This document shows positions 37,574 to 46,676 of a DNA stretch of 64,000 bases, piece by piece. The DNA comes from a virus, in IMG/VR virus record IMGVR_UViG_3300042317_001568, positions 124,001 through 188,000 of that record, one strand, 5' to 3'. The notes under the pieces are model-generated. The model was not told the DNA's origin. It made no database searches and saw only the letters and a list, made by a program, of their open reading frames with translations. The first letter of the stretch is position 1. Each line of letters opens with the position of its first letter. A program made the position numbers and the translations under genes.

Positions 37574-40500
37574 GTGTAGTGTCTTTAAATCAGCGTCATA
37601 CACGCTCTCTTTATGACCCTAAAAGCGCTAAGCTAACAGCAGCGCTTTTTCCGTTTTTGCCGCTCGACGCTCCGGGCATGCCGTCCGCAGGCCCGAACTT
37701 TATCGCGCATGCCAATATCTTGGGCGACACGATCGATCCGGCAAAAACGAAAAAACAAATCCCGATCGGCGAGAAGCTGACAAACTTGTACAGAGACGCG
37801 CTGTACAACCCGCAGTTCTTTCTGCCTGTCGCTCACAAGAATGAGTTGACGGCGGTGCCGTTTCTTCCGGGACACATTCTCGGTCAAGTCGCGGACGAAA
37901 AGTTTAAATCGCTTCACGCGACTGATGACGAGTTTGGCCCTCGCCCCGCTCGCGTCATGATCGTAGGAAAGTCCCCCGGGCAGACAGAGATTCAATACCG
38001 CAACTCTTTTGGCGGTTCTGGCATGCGGCCTATGCAGCACGCTATGCAGGAGTGCGGCTTTTTGCCGGACGAGTATTTGTCGTGGTACGTAACCTTCGCC
38101 TGCAAATTTATGTCGCCGGACGCAGAGCTGACGGCTCTCCCGGCCGCGTGGCTGAAGGACTGCGCGCTGCTGCTAGAGCAAGAAATACGGCTTGTACAGC
38201 CAGACTATATTCTCTGCCTTGGCGCGGAGGCTACAAAGGCCGTGCTGCAGACAACCGGGAGCGTCACGAATCTTCTTGGCCGCGCTATAACGCGTAAGTC
38301 AAAAGATGCGGAAGGAAACGACCGCGAGATTCTTGTTGTCCCTGCCGTCAACCCGGGTTTTGTAGCGCGTAAGCCTGACGCTTACGAAGACTTTGTCGGC
38401 CAGATTCAGCGGTTTTACGACTTGGTTCACAACAAGCAGTCTGTTGAAGAAACAGTCGACCACGCCGAGATTTACACGGAAGAGACTTTACGTGAAATGG
38501 TCGATGAGATGATTGCCGACACGACGCTGAACGCGAACATCATCGCCATCGACTGCGAGTGGCACGGCGAGTTCCCCACGGAAGATGGCGCTTACTTGCG
38601 CACCATTCAGGTCTCTAACAAGGACAAGTGGGCGCGCACGATTGTCTTGCGGCATCAAGGCGGTGGAATTGCTTTTCAGCCAAATCTCGACGTAATTCGC
38701 GAACAGTTGAATCGGCTACTGAAGAGCACGCCTGATCGGCATGTCCGAGTTGGCGGGCATTTCTTTCGTGCTGACTTGCCGTGGCTTGTCCACTTCGGCG
38801 TCGATGTACGCGAGGAGTACGGTCCGGTTGATAACTCAGACGATAGAACTCGCGGGGGTTGGGACACGAGTCTGATGTATCACGCTGTAAACGAGACGGC
38901 GCGGTATGGGTTAGACGCGTGCTCCATGCGGTTTACTTCTGCGCCTATTTACTGGGAAGAATTGGACAACTGGAACAAGAAGCGAAAAAAGAATGGCGAC
39001 GCAGACGGCGGTTACGGTAATTGCCCGGGCCACATTTTGCATCCGTACGCCTCGTACGACGCCGACGTCACGCGACGGATTATGTTGCGTTTTTACGGCA
39101 CCAACGGCCGAGACGGCTTGTTAGCCAGCGACGCAAACGGCGTTGACTGCTGGTTACCGTACTGGACCGCGCATATCGCGTCGCTGGCGTTTCTGGAAAT
39201 GGAAATGACCGGTCTCGTAATTGACCGCGACCGCGCTGACGAGCTGACAACCGTGTTTATGAATACGCAAGACCAGCTTTTGGACGAAATTAGGGCGGAA
39301 CTGAACTGGCCTGAATTCAATCCAAAATCGCAGCCGCAACTATCTGTCGCGTTGTTCGGCGCCGACTTTGGCGCGCGGTATGTCAACCCACCCGAGCCGC
39401 CGGCAGACGCTTCGTTATTGAGCCTGACGCCAGTCAAGACAACCGGCAAACGCCCGACCTTGTGGGCGGAACTAGGCATGCGCGGCCTTGACGCAGCTAC
39501 TGCGGTGCCCAGCACCGATAAAGAAAGTCTGGGTATTCTTGGGCATCAAAACGCCACAGCTGCCAAGATTCGCGATTACAAGTTTGTGAGTCAGGTCCTG
39601 CAGTCTGTTTTACGTAAACCAGCAAAAGACGACACCGGAGAATACGAAGCCGATGAAAACGGAAATTTCGTCTATGAGAAGGGGCTGGTGGGCTGCGTTC
39701 ATTCCGACGGCCGTGTTCGCACACACTTTTTTCAGACGAAAGAAACCGGCCGCGCGTCAAGCTCTCGACCGCCTTTGCAAAACCTCAGCTCCCGCCGCGA
39801 GGACGACTATCGACGTATCCTCGGCGCATCTTATCACCACCCAGTCCGGTCAGTCCTGCGGGTGCCAGAAGGGTACGTCGGGCTTGAAACGGACCTCACT
39901 GGTGCGGAACTGGCGGTCCTCGCGTGGTTGTCGCAAGATAAAAACATGATCGAACATGTTCGGCGTAATCTTCTCCCAGAGAGTCACACCGACCATTACG
40001 ACATCCACTCGCGACAGGCGTGCAAGGCGTTTAATCTCCACAACATCGAACCTACAAAAACTGGCCTCGTAAAGGCCGGGAAAAAGGGTTTGCGTGTTGC
40101 CGCTAAAAACGTGAATTTCGGTATCCCATATGGCCGCGGGGCAGAAGCTATCGCGCGGCAATGCAAAGAAGAGGGTGTCGAGGTTACGCCAGCCGAGTGT
40201 CAGGCGATGATCGACGCGTACTTTGACTCGTATCCCGGCACAGCTGATTTTTTAGCGGAGTGCCGCGCACGGTCTCAAAACCCCGGTTGGCTCGTTGGCC
40301 CATACGGCCGCTTGCGGCGCTTTTCATCTGCCGAGTTCAATCGTTCTTCTAACAGCAAGGGTACAAAAGCATACGCCGTTGTTGGAGAACAGGAACGGCA
40401 AGCGCAGAACTTCCCGATTCAAGGCGGCGTGGCTGATGCGGTGTCAATGGCATTGGCGAACTTTTACGAGTATCGCACAAACCACTCTGACATTGATTAC

Positions 40501-40764
40501 AAGATCGCGCTCCAGATTCACGACGCGATTGTTTTGTTGGTTCCCATTGAACACTCTGAACGCGTGTATAAGGAGGTTATTCCTAAATGCATGATTGATG
40601 ATGTGCCGTTTTGGCCTCGCCGATTAGATGGCAGTTCCATCCTTGTTCCCGAGCCGTATCGGTTCGGCTGCTCCCGAGACGTCTTTGTGCACTGGGGCGA
40701 GAACATAACCCCCGAGCAAATCAGGGCTTACGGCATGGACTGGCTTTTTGATTGCAAGGACTAG
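37570..40764 (+). CDS. Family A DNA polymerase with N-terminal uracil-DNA-glycosylase-like domain
   Basis: The 1064-aa protein has three parts. Residues 128-285 resemble family 4/5 UDGs (MIVGKSPGQTE, ILCLGAEATKAVL, VVPAVNPGFVAR), but the usual HP of motif 2 is NP. Residues 320-520 are a DEDDy 3'-5' exonuclease: IDCEW (D328, E330), GHFFRADLPWL, and YASYDAD. Residues 700-1064 are the palm-fingers-thumb: motif A ETDLTGAELAVLAWLS (D775), motif B KNVNFGIPYG (about 845), motif C QIHDAIVLL (H984 D985), where the usual HDE is HDA. UDG-polymerase fusions are known from SPO1-type phages. Overlaps the primase by 4 nt. Confidence 0.88.
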   Translation: MSVVSLNQRHTRSLYDPKSAKLTAALFPFLPLDAPGMPSAGPNFIAHANILGDTIDPAKTKKQIPIGEKLTNLYRDALYNPQFFLPVAHKNELTAVPFLPGHILGQVADEKFKSLHATDDEFGPRPARVMIVGKSPGQTEIQYRNSFGGSGMRPMQHAMQECGFLPDEYLSWYVTFACKFMSPDAELTALPAAWLKDCALLLEQEIRLVQPDYILCLGAEATKAVLQTTGSVTNLLGRAITRKSKDAEGNDREILVVPAVNPGFVARKPDAYEDFVGQIQRFYDLVHNKQSVEETVDHAEIYTEETLREMVDEMIADTTLNANIIAIDCEWHGEFPTEDGAYLRTIQVSNKDKWARTIVLRHQGGGIAFQPNLDVIREQLNRLLKSTPDRHVRVGGHFFRADLPWLVHFGVDVREEYGPVDNSDDRTRGGWDTSLMYHAVNETARYGLDACSMRFTSAPIYWEELDNWNKKRKKNGDADGGYGNCPGHILHPYASYDADVTRRIMLRFYGTNGRDGLLASDANGVDCWLPYWTAHIASLAFLEMEMTGLVIDRDRADELTTVFMNTQDQLLDEIRAELNWPEFNPKSQPQLSVALFGADFGARYVNPPEPPADASLLSLTPVKTTGKRPTLWAELGMRGLDAATAVPSTDKESLGILGHQNATAAKIRDYKFVSQVLQSVLRKPAKDDTGEYEADENGNFVYEKGLVGCVHSDGRVRTHFFQTKETGRASSSRPPLQNLSSRREDDYRRILGASYHHPVRSVLRVPEGYVGLETDLTGAELAVLAWLSQDKNMIEHVRRNLLPESHTDHYDIHSRQACKAFNLHNIEPTKTGLVKAGKKGLRVAAKNVNFGIPYGRGAEAIARQCKEEGVEVTPAECQAMIDAYFDSYPGTADFLAECRARSQNPGWLVGPYGRLRRFSSAEFNRSSNSKGTKAYAVVGEQERQAQNFPIQGGVADAVSMALANFYEYRTNHSDIDYKIALQIHDAIVLLVPIEHSERVYKEVIPKCMIDDVPFWPRRLDGSSILVPEPYRFGCSRDVFVHWGENITPEQIRAYGMDWLFDCKD

Positions 40765-40789
40765 ACATCTTCGGCGGCCGAGGTATAAT
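40762..40789 (+). promoter_or_regulatory. Sigma70-like promoter
   Basis: TAGACA (40762-40767, 5 of 6 to TTGACA), a 16-bp spacer, and a perfect TATAAT (40784-40789). It is in the 101-bp gap between the polymerase and the putative DNA-binding protein gene and is the best promoter I see in the window. It implies a strong transcript starting near 40796. Confidence 0.75.
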
Positions 40790-40805
40790 GCGGCTACCGT
40801 TGAAA

Positions 40806-40830
40806 GCAGGTACAACGCCCTGCACTTTTT
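40806..40830 (+). promoter_or_regulatory. Possible leader hairpin with T tract
   Basis: GCAGG-tacaacgc-CCTGC followed by ACTTTTT lies about 10-15 nt after the predicted transcription start. It is a weak terminator shape and could be an attenuator in the 5' leader, or may simply stabilise the transcript. Confidence 0.35.
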
Positions 40831-40865
40831 GATTCCTAACTACTTAACAAAGAAAGAGCATAACA

Positions 40866-42242
40866 ATGCCTCGTTATCCCGGTCAGAATCTTGCTTCCGT
40901 TAACCCTGAATACCGAAAAGAACACAAGATTGATGACGGCTCAGGTAAGACAAGCCGCTACACTTTCGGTAAAAACGTAGTCATCGCCGCCGGTGACAAA
41001 ATTCTTTCTGGCGGTTTCTGCATGCGCCTGCTCCCACTTGTGGATCAGGCCGGCTCTGCGCGGGCAAACAAGCCCGAATTTATCTCGTTCCGCGAAGGTC
41101 GCGATCAGGCGGCCATCGGCGACTGGTGCCGGATTATGACGGTCGCGTACTGGGTTGGTAACCCGGGCGTGTGCTTCATTATTCATGACGGCAACCCGGA
41201 ATTGGACATCAAGCAGAGTCCGTATTTTCTGCTGCGTGACGCCGCCCGCGCTAACACAGAAACTCCGGGCATTGGCCGGCTGTTTGCTGAGTTGACGCAA
41301 AATCGCGTGATGAACTCGCATATCGGTTCGCTCTCGCAACCCGAGAAGATGCTGTTCGTTTCCGCGACGGCCGTGTATGTAGACGAGCGCGGGCAGGTAA
41401 CTCTGGGCGCTTTCAGCGAAGACCCAAAGCGCAATGCGCGGGTCATCGGTCTGAAGTACAGCGCTACTCAGAGTCTGTATTCTGTGCTCAACGCCCGCGA
41501 CCCGCAGACGGGTGAGTTTTACGTAAACGATATGTTGTCGTTTGGTCCGTCGCAACTTCTGTCGATTGTGCCTGAATCGTTTCAGGCAGGTCCGCAAAAG
41601 CAGATCGGCGTCGGCGAACACGGCCCGGATGTGTTTCACTGCCCGGCGTATGCCCGCAACAACGACCCGAACGCCAAGTTTGTGATCGGTCGTCCGGGAA
41701 AGCCGAGCTCGTATACGCACTACTGCATCGTGCACGACACGTTCCGCGGTCAGCCGATTTCGCTCGAAGCGTACGAAGATCGCATTACCAGCGAGAATCG
41801 TACGATGGACGACATGCTGTACGTGCCGAGCTACGAAGAGCAGGCCGAGCTGCTGTCGCGAGCGTTCCCGCAGGAAGTGCTTGAATTTGCGTGGCAGGAT
41901 TATCCTGAGTATCGCAAGCATCTCCGCGGACGGACGACGACTGTTGAGACATCGCCGCAGCGCACTCCGACTCCGGCAGCTGATTCTAGCTGGATGGATC
42001 GCGCTGCTCCGACCGCAGTTGCCAAGGCTGCTCCGAAGCCAGCGGCTAATTACGATGATGTCCCGTTCGACGGCGAGATTTCCGAAGAGGATACCGCCAG
42101 CGTCGTGGACATGTTCTCCGAAGCGCCGCTCCCAGCCGGCGCGTCCGTTCCGCCTCCTCCGCCGCCCCGCGCTACTCCGGCCCGCTCTACGCCGGCTGAA
42201 ATCATGAGTCGCGTGCGTAAGTCGTCGCGTAAGGACGGCTGA
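40866..42242 (+). CDS. Putative abundant DNA-binding (SSB-like) protein (458 aa)
   Basis: The first 330 residues form a compact domain with KTSRYTFGKNVVIAAGDKILSGGFCMRLLPL at the start and FHCPAYARNNDPNAKFVIGRPGKPSSYTHYCIVHDTF later. The C-terminal 110 residues are a flexible Pro/Ala/Thr-rich region with YDDVPFDGEISEED, which looks like the acidic protein-recruiting tail of SSBs, and a short basic end. Strong own promoter and position between polymerase and recombinase fit a single-strand DNA-binding protein made in quantity. No OB-fold signature can be proven by eye. Confidence 0.5.
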   Translation: MPRYPGQNLASVNPEYRKEHKIDDGSGKTSRYTFGKNVVIAAGDKILSGGFCMRLLPLVDQAGSARANKPEFISFREGRDQAAIGDWCRIMTVAYWVGNPGVCFIIHDGNPELDIKQSPYFLLRDAARANTETPGIGRLFAELTQNRVMNSHIGSLSQPEKMLFVSATAVYVDERGQVTLGAFSEDPKRNARVIGLKYSATQSLYSVLNARDPQTGEFYVNDMLSFGPSQLLSIVPESFQAGPQKQIGVGEHGPDVFHCPAYARNNDPNAKFVIGRPGKPSSYTHYCIVHDTFRGQPISLEAYEDRITSENRTMDDMLYVPSYEEQAELLSRAFPQEVLEFAWQDYPEYRKHLRGRTTTVETSPQRTPTPAADSSWMDRAAPTAVAKAAPKPAANYDDVPFDGEISEEDTASVVDMFSEAPLPAGASVPPPPPPRATPARSTPAEIMSRVRKSSRKDG

Positions 42243-42264
42243 GTTCAACGGTAAAGTCCGCATT

Positions 42265-42291
42265 TGGCGTGACACATATGAATGTGCACGC
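42265..42291 (+). promoter_or_regulatory. Intergenic hairpin
   Basis: GGCGTG-a-CACAT-atga-ATGTG-CACGCC makes an 11-bp stem with one bulged A. No T tract directly follows. It lies in the 121-bp gap between two genes and could reduce read-through or protect the 3' end of the abundant upstream transcript. Confidence 0.45.
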
Positions 42292-42322
42292 CATTTGCGG
42301 TGCTTTATTTCTGGAGGTTTTC

Positions 42323-42385
42323 ATGTCTGCAGATCGCTTACAAATTAACAATAGGACACGCACATGGCCCGCAAGAAAAAAGTAG
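42323..42385 (+). CDS. Possible 20-aa leader peptide
   Basis: ATG 42323 has a strong GGAGG site 5 nt upstream and encodes MSADRLQINNRTRTWPARKK, ending 22 nt inside the next gene in another frame. The ribosome site is better than that of the recombinase gene (GGA at 42355). It may couple translation of the two. Confidence 0.3.
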   Translation: MSADRLQINNRTRTWPARKK

Positions 42386-43740
42386 ATGCTCGTGACGTCG
42401 GTCTGCCTCACAGCTACGACGGCGAGCATCCAGTAATCACAGAAATCCTGAAGGCCACCGCGGAGGATCAGGACCCGCTTATTGGGTTACCGCTCCCGAC
42501 GTTGGCCGCGCGGTACTTGTTGCAATCAAACATCTTCCCGCTGTCTCGGTTTACGCAACTCCGAGGCGAATTCAGCGCCGGCAAGTCTGCGCTGTTAACC
42601 GAGATCATGCGGTGGTTTCATGTTTATGGCGGCGGCGGAATCCTTATCGACACTGAGAACAAGGGTTCCCCGACAATGCTGGCCGGCATGTTCGGCCACA
42701 ATCAGCAGTACATGGCCCGCACGAAAGTCACGACCGCGGCCAGTGTCGAAGAGTGGCAGAGCAAGTACATGGGTTTCTGCAAAGCTGTGCATGCGCAAAT
42801 CGATGCCGCTGGAGCGCCAGAACGCGTAATCCCTATCTGCATTGGTGTTGACTCTATTTCTGCCGTCGAGGTCGACCGCCGTGTAGAGAAGGTTGCCGAG
42901 GAGGGACATGCTGCCGCCGGTCACCCGTATCTGGCCCGAAACCTCTCTGACTTTATGCGGACCGCTTTAGTGCCGACATTGCGGCACTATCCAATCGCGT
43001 TTGTGGCGACAAATCATCTCAAGGAGGAAATTAACTCTATGGGATTCGGCCCGCCAAAGAAGTATGCTCCCGGCGGCGCTAGCCTCGACTATTACCCGAC
43101 CCTGATTATCGACATGTCGCGCGTCAGTCGAAACAATATTCAAGTCGGCCGCGCAGAAGGGCAGGCGGTCCGATTGATAGCGACCAAGAATAACCTTGGT
43201 GCTCCCGGTCGCCGATTAGTTGTAAATCTTATGTGGTACAACGACATCGTAACCGGCAAAGACGCTAACGGAAACGAAACGTATCGCAATCAGCAGTATC
43301 ACTATTGGGACTGGCACACGGCCACGACGCGGTTACTCATCGAGTTGCAGGATGCCACTAAAAAGCTTCCGCCCGGCATGGACCCGAAACTTCCCGGGCT
43401 GATCAAGCAGGTCTGCGATATCGAGTATAAGCACGGCACGAAGAATGCCGATGTGCCGTTGGTGTTCTCTTCGGCTATGGGCATCACGAAGCAGGAAGCG
43501 GTGTCTGAAGTCGAGTTTTCAATGGCGCTTGAAGAAAACAAAAAGGTGCTGGGTGTTCTAAATGGTTTACTCGGGGTCAACGAGTACATCATCTGCGACC
43601 CGGCACGAAAGTATCGCGAACAGATTATGGAACAGCTGCGTGAAAAGCAGATGACGGACGTTCCTGAACTTATGGCCGCTTCTAGCATGGCCGCAAGCAT
43701 GTTACCCGAAGACTTTGATCCCCTAGGACAGGTGGAGTAA
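42364..43740 (+). CDS. RecA/UvsX-like recombinase
   Basis: The 458-aa protein has a RecA-fold core with Walker A GEFSAGKSAL (about 68-77), IDTENKG (about 98), Walker B PICIGVDSISA (about 157), and FVATNHLKEEI at about 218, comparable to the L1/motif 3 region. Length and order fit phage recombinases of the UvsX/RecA class that form filaments on ssDNA. It follows the putative SSB-like gene, a usual partnership. Confidence 0.78.
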   Translation: MARKKKVDARDVGLPHSYDGEHPVITEILKATAEDQDPLIGLPLPTLAARYLLQSNIFPLSRFTQLRGEFSAGKSALLTEIMRWFHVYGGGGILIDTENKGSPTMLAGMFGHNQQYMARTKVTTAASVEEWQSKYMGFCKAVHAQIDAAGAPERVIPICIGVDSISAVEVDRRVEKVAEEGHAAAGHPYLARNLSDFMRTALVPTLRHYPIAFVATNHLKEEINSMGFGPPKKYAPGGASLDYYPTLIIDMSRVSRNNIQVGRAEGQAVRLIATKNNLGAPGRRLVVNLMWYNDIVTGKDANGNETYRNQQYHYWDWHTATTRLLIELQDATKKLPPGMDPKLPGLIKQVCDIEYKHGTKNADVPLVFSSAMGITKQEAVSEVEFSMALEENKKVLGVLNGLLGVNEYIICDPARKYREQIMEQLREKQMTDVPELMAASSMAASMLPEDFDPLGQVE

Positions 43741-44052
43741 ATGGCTGTTTTACAAGTTGAATGTTTCGGTGGCCCGATCGATGGACAGACGATGCCGATT
43801 CCGGATGAAGCTGAGCTCGCGTGCGGTGTGGCGGTAGACAAAGAAACCGGCGAACCGCATTTCTATGTGCTGGCAAAAAAGTGGAGCTTCGAAAAGCTTG
43901 GTGAAAATTGCGTGTTTGAGTATTTTGGCAACAATCCCGAGCGGGTCGTTGCGCGGCTGCGGGACATGAACTCGCCGCTCGCCGACCAGATTGAAGCAGA
44001 TTTGTATGGCCGCAGCGATGACGGCCCGGAGTTTGAAAACGACGATGACTGA
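43741..44052 (+). CDS. Hypothetical protein (103 aa)
   Basis: Starts directly after the recombinase stop. Begins MAVLQVECFGGPIDGQTMPIPD, a beta-hairpin-like phrase common in phage proteins of unknown function (GGPxDG). The C-terminus is acidic (PEFENDDD). Overlaps the next gene by 8 nt. Confidence 0.6.
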   Translation: MAVLQVECFGGPIDGQTMPIPDEAELACGVAVDKETGEPHFYVLAKKWSFEKLGENCVFEYFGNNPERVVARLRDMNSPLADQIEADLYGRSDDGPEFENDDD

Positions 44053-44659
44053 CGGCGACAATCGCGATAGTTTTTTCAACGAGCTATTCGACGACAATAG
44101 TCGACAAGCTGGCGCTAATCGGGAGCAGCGCCAAATATCGTATGAGTCTCGGTTGGTCCGCCGAGTGTTTAGCGAATGCCGCGTGCCGCGTGTGAGCATG
44201 GGGCAACTTGTTAATCACTGCAAAGGCGCTACCGGCAACCACGAGCTCACGTTTGAGTGGTTTAATTTTACGTTTCCTGAATTCCCAGCACGCCTTATGG
44301 GTCGGCGAATCGGATACTGCGCTCGGCGTAAACAAGCAGACGGAACGTCGGTACCGTTGTCGTTATATCAGTTACAGTTCGCCGATATTTTCCGACCAAA
44401 AAACAATCTTGTTCTGCGGTCAGTATCCCGGGCATTAGCTGATTACGAACAGGAACTCACCGACCCCTACGTGTTTATTTTTCCTATAGTGCGCAAAATG
44501 TTTTGTGCGCACAATTTGGAGTTGCCCGGCAATCCCGGTATTGACGAACCGCGAATTCAGTGGATAATGCAAGCCCAGTCGGGCGTACGGATGACCATTG
44601 AACCGACGACGTCATTGTTTGCCGCCGTTGGGCCGGATTGGTTTCAACCGCCAGAATAG
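44045..44659 (+). CDS. Hypothetical protein (204 aa)
   Basis: ATG 44045 overlaps the previous stop; an in-frame upstream start at 43991 would overlap too far. A mixed alpha/beta protein with many aromatic residues (ELTFEWFNFTFPEFP) and no recognised motif. Confidence 0.55.
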   Translation: MTDGDNRDSFFNELFDDNSRQAGANREQRQISYESRLVRRVFSECRVPRVSMGQLVNHCKGATGNHELTFEWFNFTFPEFPARLMGRRIGYCARRKQADGTSVPLSLYQLQFADIFRPKNNLVLRSVSRALADYEQELTDPYVFIFPIVRKMFCAHNLELPGNPGIDEPRIQWIMQAQSGVRMTIEPTTSLFAAVGPDWFQPPE

Positions 44660-44666
44660 CGGCACC

Positions 44667-45806
44667 ATGGATTCTATCGCGCAGCAGACGCGCAGCGTAT
44701 TTGCACCCGTTATTGCGCTGAATTTTAACTCAGCGCAATTCGACGAGTGCAAAACATTCTTAGAGTCACGAGTAGCCGACACAGAGCGGCTGCCCGTTGT
44801 CGACCCGCGCCAACTTGTTATGACGGCCGACGGCCGGTTGGCTGAAACTGGCTATCGGTTTAACGCTATTGGTTTTGCTGCCGTCGCGAACGCTTTAATG
44901 TCTGGGCTCGTCGGCGTGTTTAACGACCTGTCAGGCGAATCGAGAAACAGGTTCAACGCTAGTAGTGAAAGTGGTGAACTCGCCGCGGCTGTCAGCATTT
45001 ACAACACGGCTTTGCGGTCCCGGTTTGATGTCATGCGTGAGCGCACGTTATTGGCAGACCACCGATCCCGCACGATTGAGGGCTGCCTTGGCATTGAACA
45101 TAAGCTGCTCGACAACGCCGTGTTTTTTAACACCATTGCCGAAGAGCTAGAGGCCGCACAACCTAACGCCGAGTTCTACCGGGCCGAGGTCATAGGTCGT
45201 GAGTTGCGTGTGTATTACATGGATGTACGTTCTCGGCGAACAGACGTCTACCGTGATCCGCGCCACACGTTTGCTGCCGGTTGGTACTTCTCAAATCGCG
45301 AAGACGCCGGACTGGCAATGCGGGCGACGAACTGCTTATTCACCAAATTTGGTCCCGCTGTGGACGGTCGCAGCCGGCACACGAATCTTCGGCATGTCGG
45401 CGCAGATTTCTTTGGTCGAGCTACTTTGCTGATCCGTAAAGCCGCCGGCAATAGCCTCGACATGGCCACTGTAAGCAAAGCTATTTCGCGTCTGAACTCG
45501 GTACCCCTTAATTTTTCAGAAGATCGCGCGGTATTTAATTCTGCGCTGGCTCAATGGATGGGTTATCTTGGGCAGTTCAAAATCGGTCGCGAGTTCGCTA
45601 AGCACATCGCCCGTAACGCCGCGGTAATAGGCTCTGACATGTCACCGCGAAATCCCTTGGAGGCTTACAACGATGAAATACTGACAAATCGCAACATGTA
45701 CGACTTGTTTTGCGCTACGTTACGTTATTCAAAAAATCAGTACCATACTGTTCGTGATCTTTTACAGTCGGCCGCAATGCAGATGCTGCTTCCGACCAAA
45801 CAATAG
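44667..45806 (+). CDS. DUF932-like phage protein (379 aa)
   Basis: ATG 44667 starts MDSIAQQTRSVFAPVIALNF. Blocks LGIEHKLLDNAVFFNTIAEEL, LRVYYMDVRSRRTD, FAAGWYFSNREDAGLAMRATNCLFTKFG and TNLRHVG follow in the order seen in DUF932 (phage/plasmid-like TIGR03299) proteins. The function of the family is not settled; an annealing or DNA-related role has been suggested from fold and context. Here it is in the recombination block. Confidence 0.6.
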   Translation: MDSIAQQTRSVFAPVIALNFNSAQFDECKTFLESRVADTERLPVVDPRQLVMTADGRLAETGYRFNAIGFAAVANALMSGLVGVFNDLSGESRNRFNASSESGELAAAVSIYNTALRSRFDVMRERTLLADHRSRTIEGCLGIEHKLLDNAVFFNTIAEELEAAQPNAEFYRAEVIGRELRVYYMDVRSRRTDVYRDPRHTFAAGWYFSNREDAGLAMRATNCLFTKFGPAVDGRSRHTNLRHVGADFFGRATLLIRKAAGNSLDMATVSKAISRLNSVPLNFSEDRAVFNSALAQWMGYLGQFKIGREFAKHIARNAAVIGSDMSPRNPLEAYNDEILTNRNMYDLFCATLRYSKNQYHTVRDLLQSAAMQMLLPTKQ

Positions 45807-45815
45807 GAGTTAATC

Positions 45816-46676
45816 ATGCCCGCAACGAATGCGATTGTTGAAAAGAATCCCGCCCCGGCTGAACTCGTGCCGGTTGTAAATGTGGATACCTGCACAGCTG
45901 AGTTGCAGGACGTTGTTATCGAAATTGATCAAATTTTTAGTGACGCTCAGGTCGCTGGCTTAACAGCTTTTTGGCGTATCGGGCAGCTGATTACTCGGGT
46001 CAAGAATGAACCCGAGGTGTACCTGACTCCCGAGCAACGCTCGGCTCATGTGGACGGAGCCTCGCTGCTTATTTCTATTTTTGCTCCGGTGTACACGGCC
46101 GACCAGCTTCGGAGCGCCGTAAACTTTTTTGAAAAGTACCCGACGGAGAGCGAAATTCACCGATTGCTCGCAATGCGTTGCCCGGAGCGCCCGCGGTGGC
46201 GTATGACGCTGTCGCACGTACAGCTTTTGGCGCAGGTCGCCGACGAGGACACGCGGAATACGCTTGAGAGCACTTGCGCCACGGAGGCGTATACTGCGCG
46301 CGCCTTGGCGATGGAGCTGCAAGAGATGCGCGGCAAGGGCGCTAACACCGGTCGGCCTCACGCCGCGCCAAAGGGCCTCAAGCAGCAGCTACAGGATTTG
46401 CTGCTTCATCAGAAGCGGTTTATCGCGCGATCTGAGCAAATCTGGCTGAACGACGACGTCGAGAATGTCTACGATACGCTAGCGAACACGGCGCCCGAAA
46501 AGGTTGACGAGAACATGCGGGCGTATTTCACAGAAATTTGCGGCAATTTTACGATCATGTCCGACATGCTCGGCGACCATATGGCGACCTGCAATCGGCT
46601 GGCCGAGTTGCTTCAAGGGACTGAGGGTGACGCGGAGACCGTGACACCTAAAACCGAATCAACGATTGTGCGGTGA
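45816..46676 (+). CDS. Hypothetical protein (286 aa)
   Basis: ATG 45816 with TAGGAG upstream. Helix-rich, with AFWRIGQLITRVKNEP near 50 and MTLSHVQLLAQVADEDTRNTLE near 130. The arrangement recalls the N-terminal part of DUF1016-type or ParB-like HTH proteins, but no signature is clear. Gly/Lys-rich linker (GKGANTGRPHAAPKG) near 180. Joined to the next gene by GTGA overlap. Confidence 0.55.
   Translation: MPATNAIVEKNPAPAELVPVVNVDTCTAELQDVVIEIDQIFSDAQVAGLTAFWRIGQLITRVKNEPEVYLTPEQRSAHVDGASLLISIFAPVYTADQLRSAVNFFEKYPTESEIHRLLAMRCPERPRWRMTLSHVQLLAQVADEDTRNTLESTCATEAYTARALAMELQEMRGKGANTGRPHAAPKGLKQQLQDLLLHQKRFIARSEQIWLNDDVENVYDTLANTAPEKVDENMRAYFTEICGNFTIMSDMLGDHMATCNRLAELLQGTEGDAETVTPKTESTIVR

Noticed and set aside
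40941-42275. 444-codon open frame on the minus strand
   Set aside because: It is exactly antisense to the putative SSB-like gene, is Arg/His-rich nonsense in composition, and lies against the uniform + strand layout. It exists because stop codons are rare opposite this codon usage.
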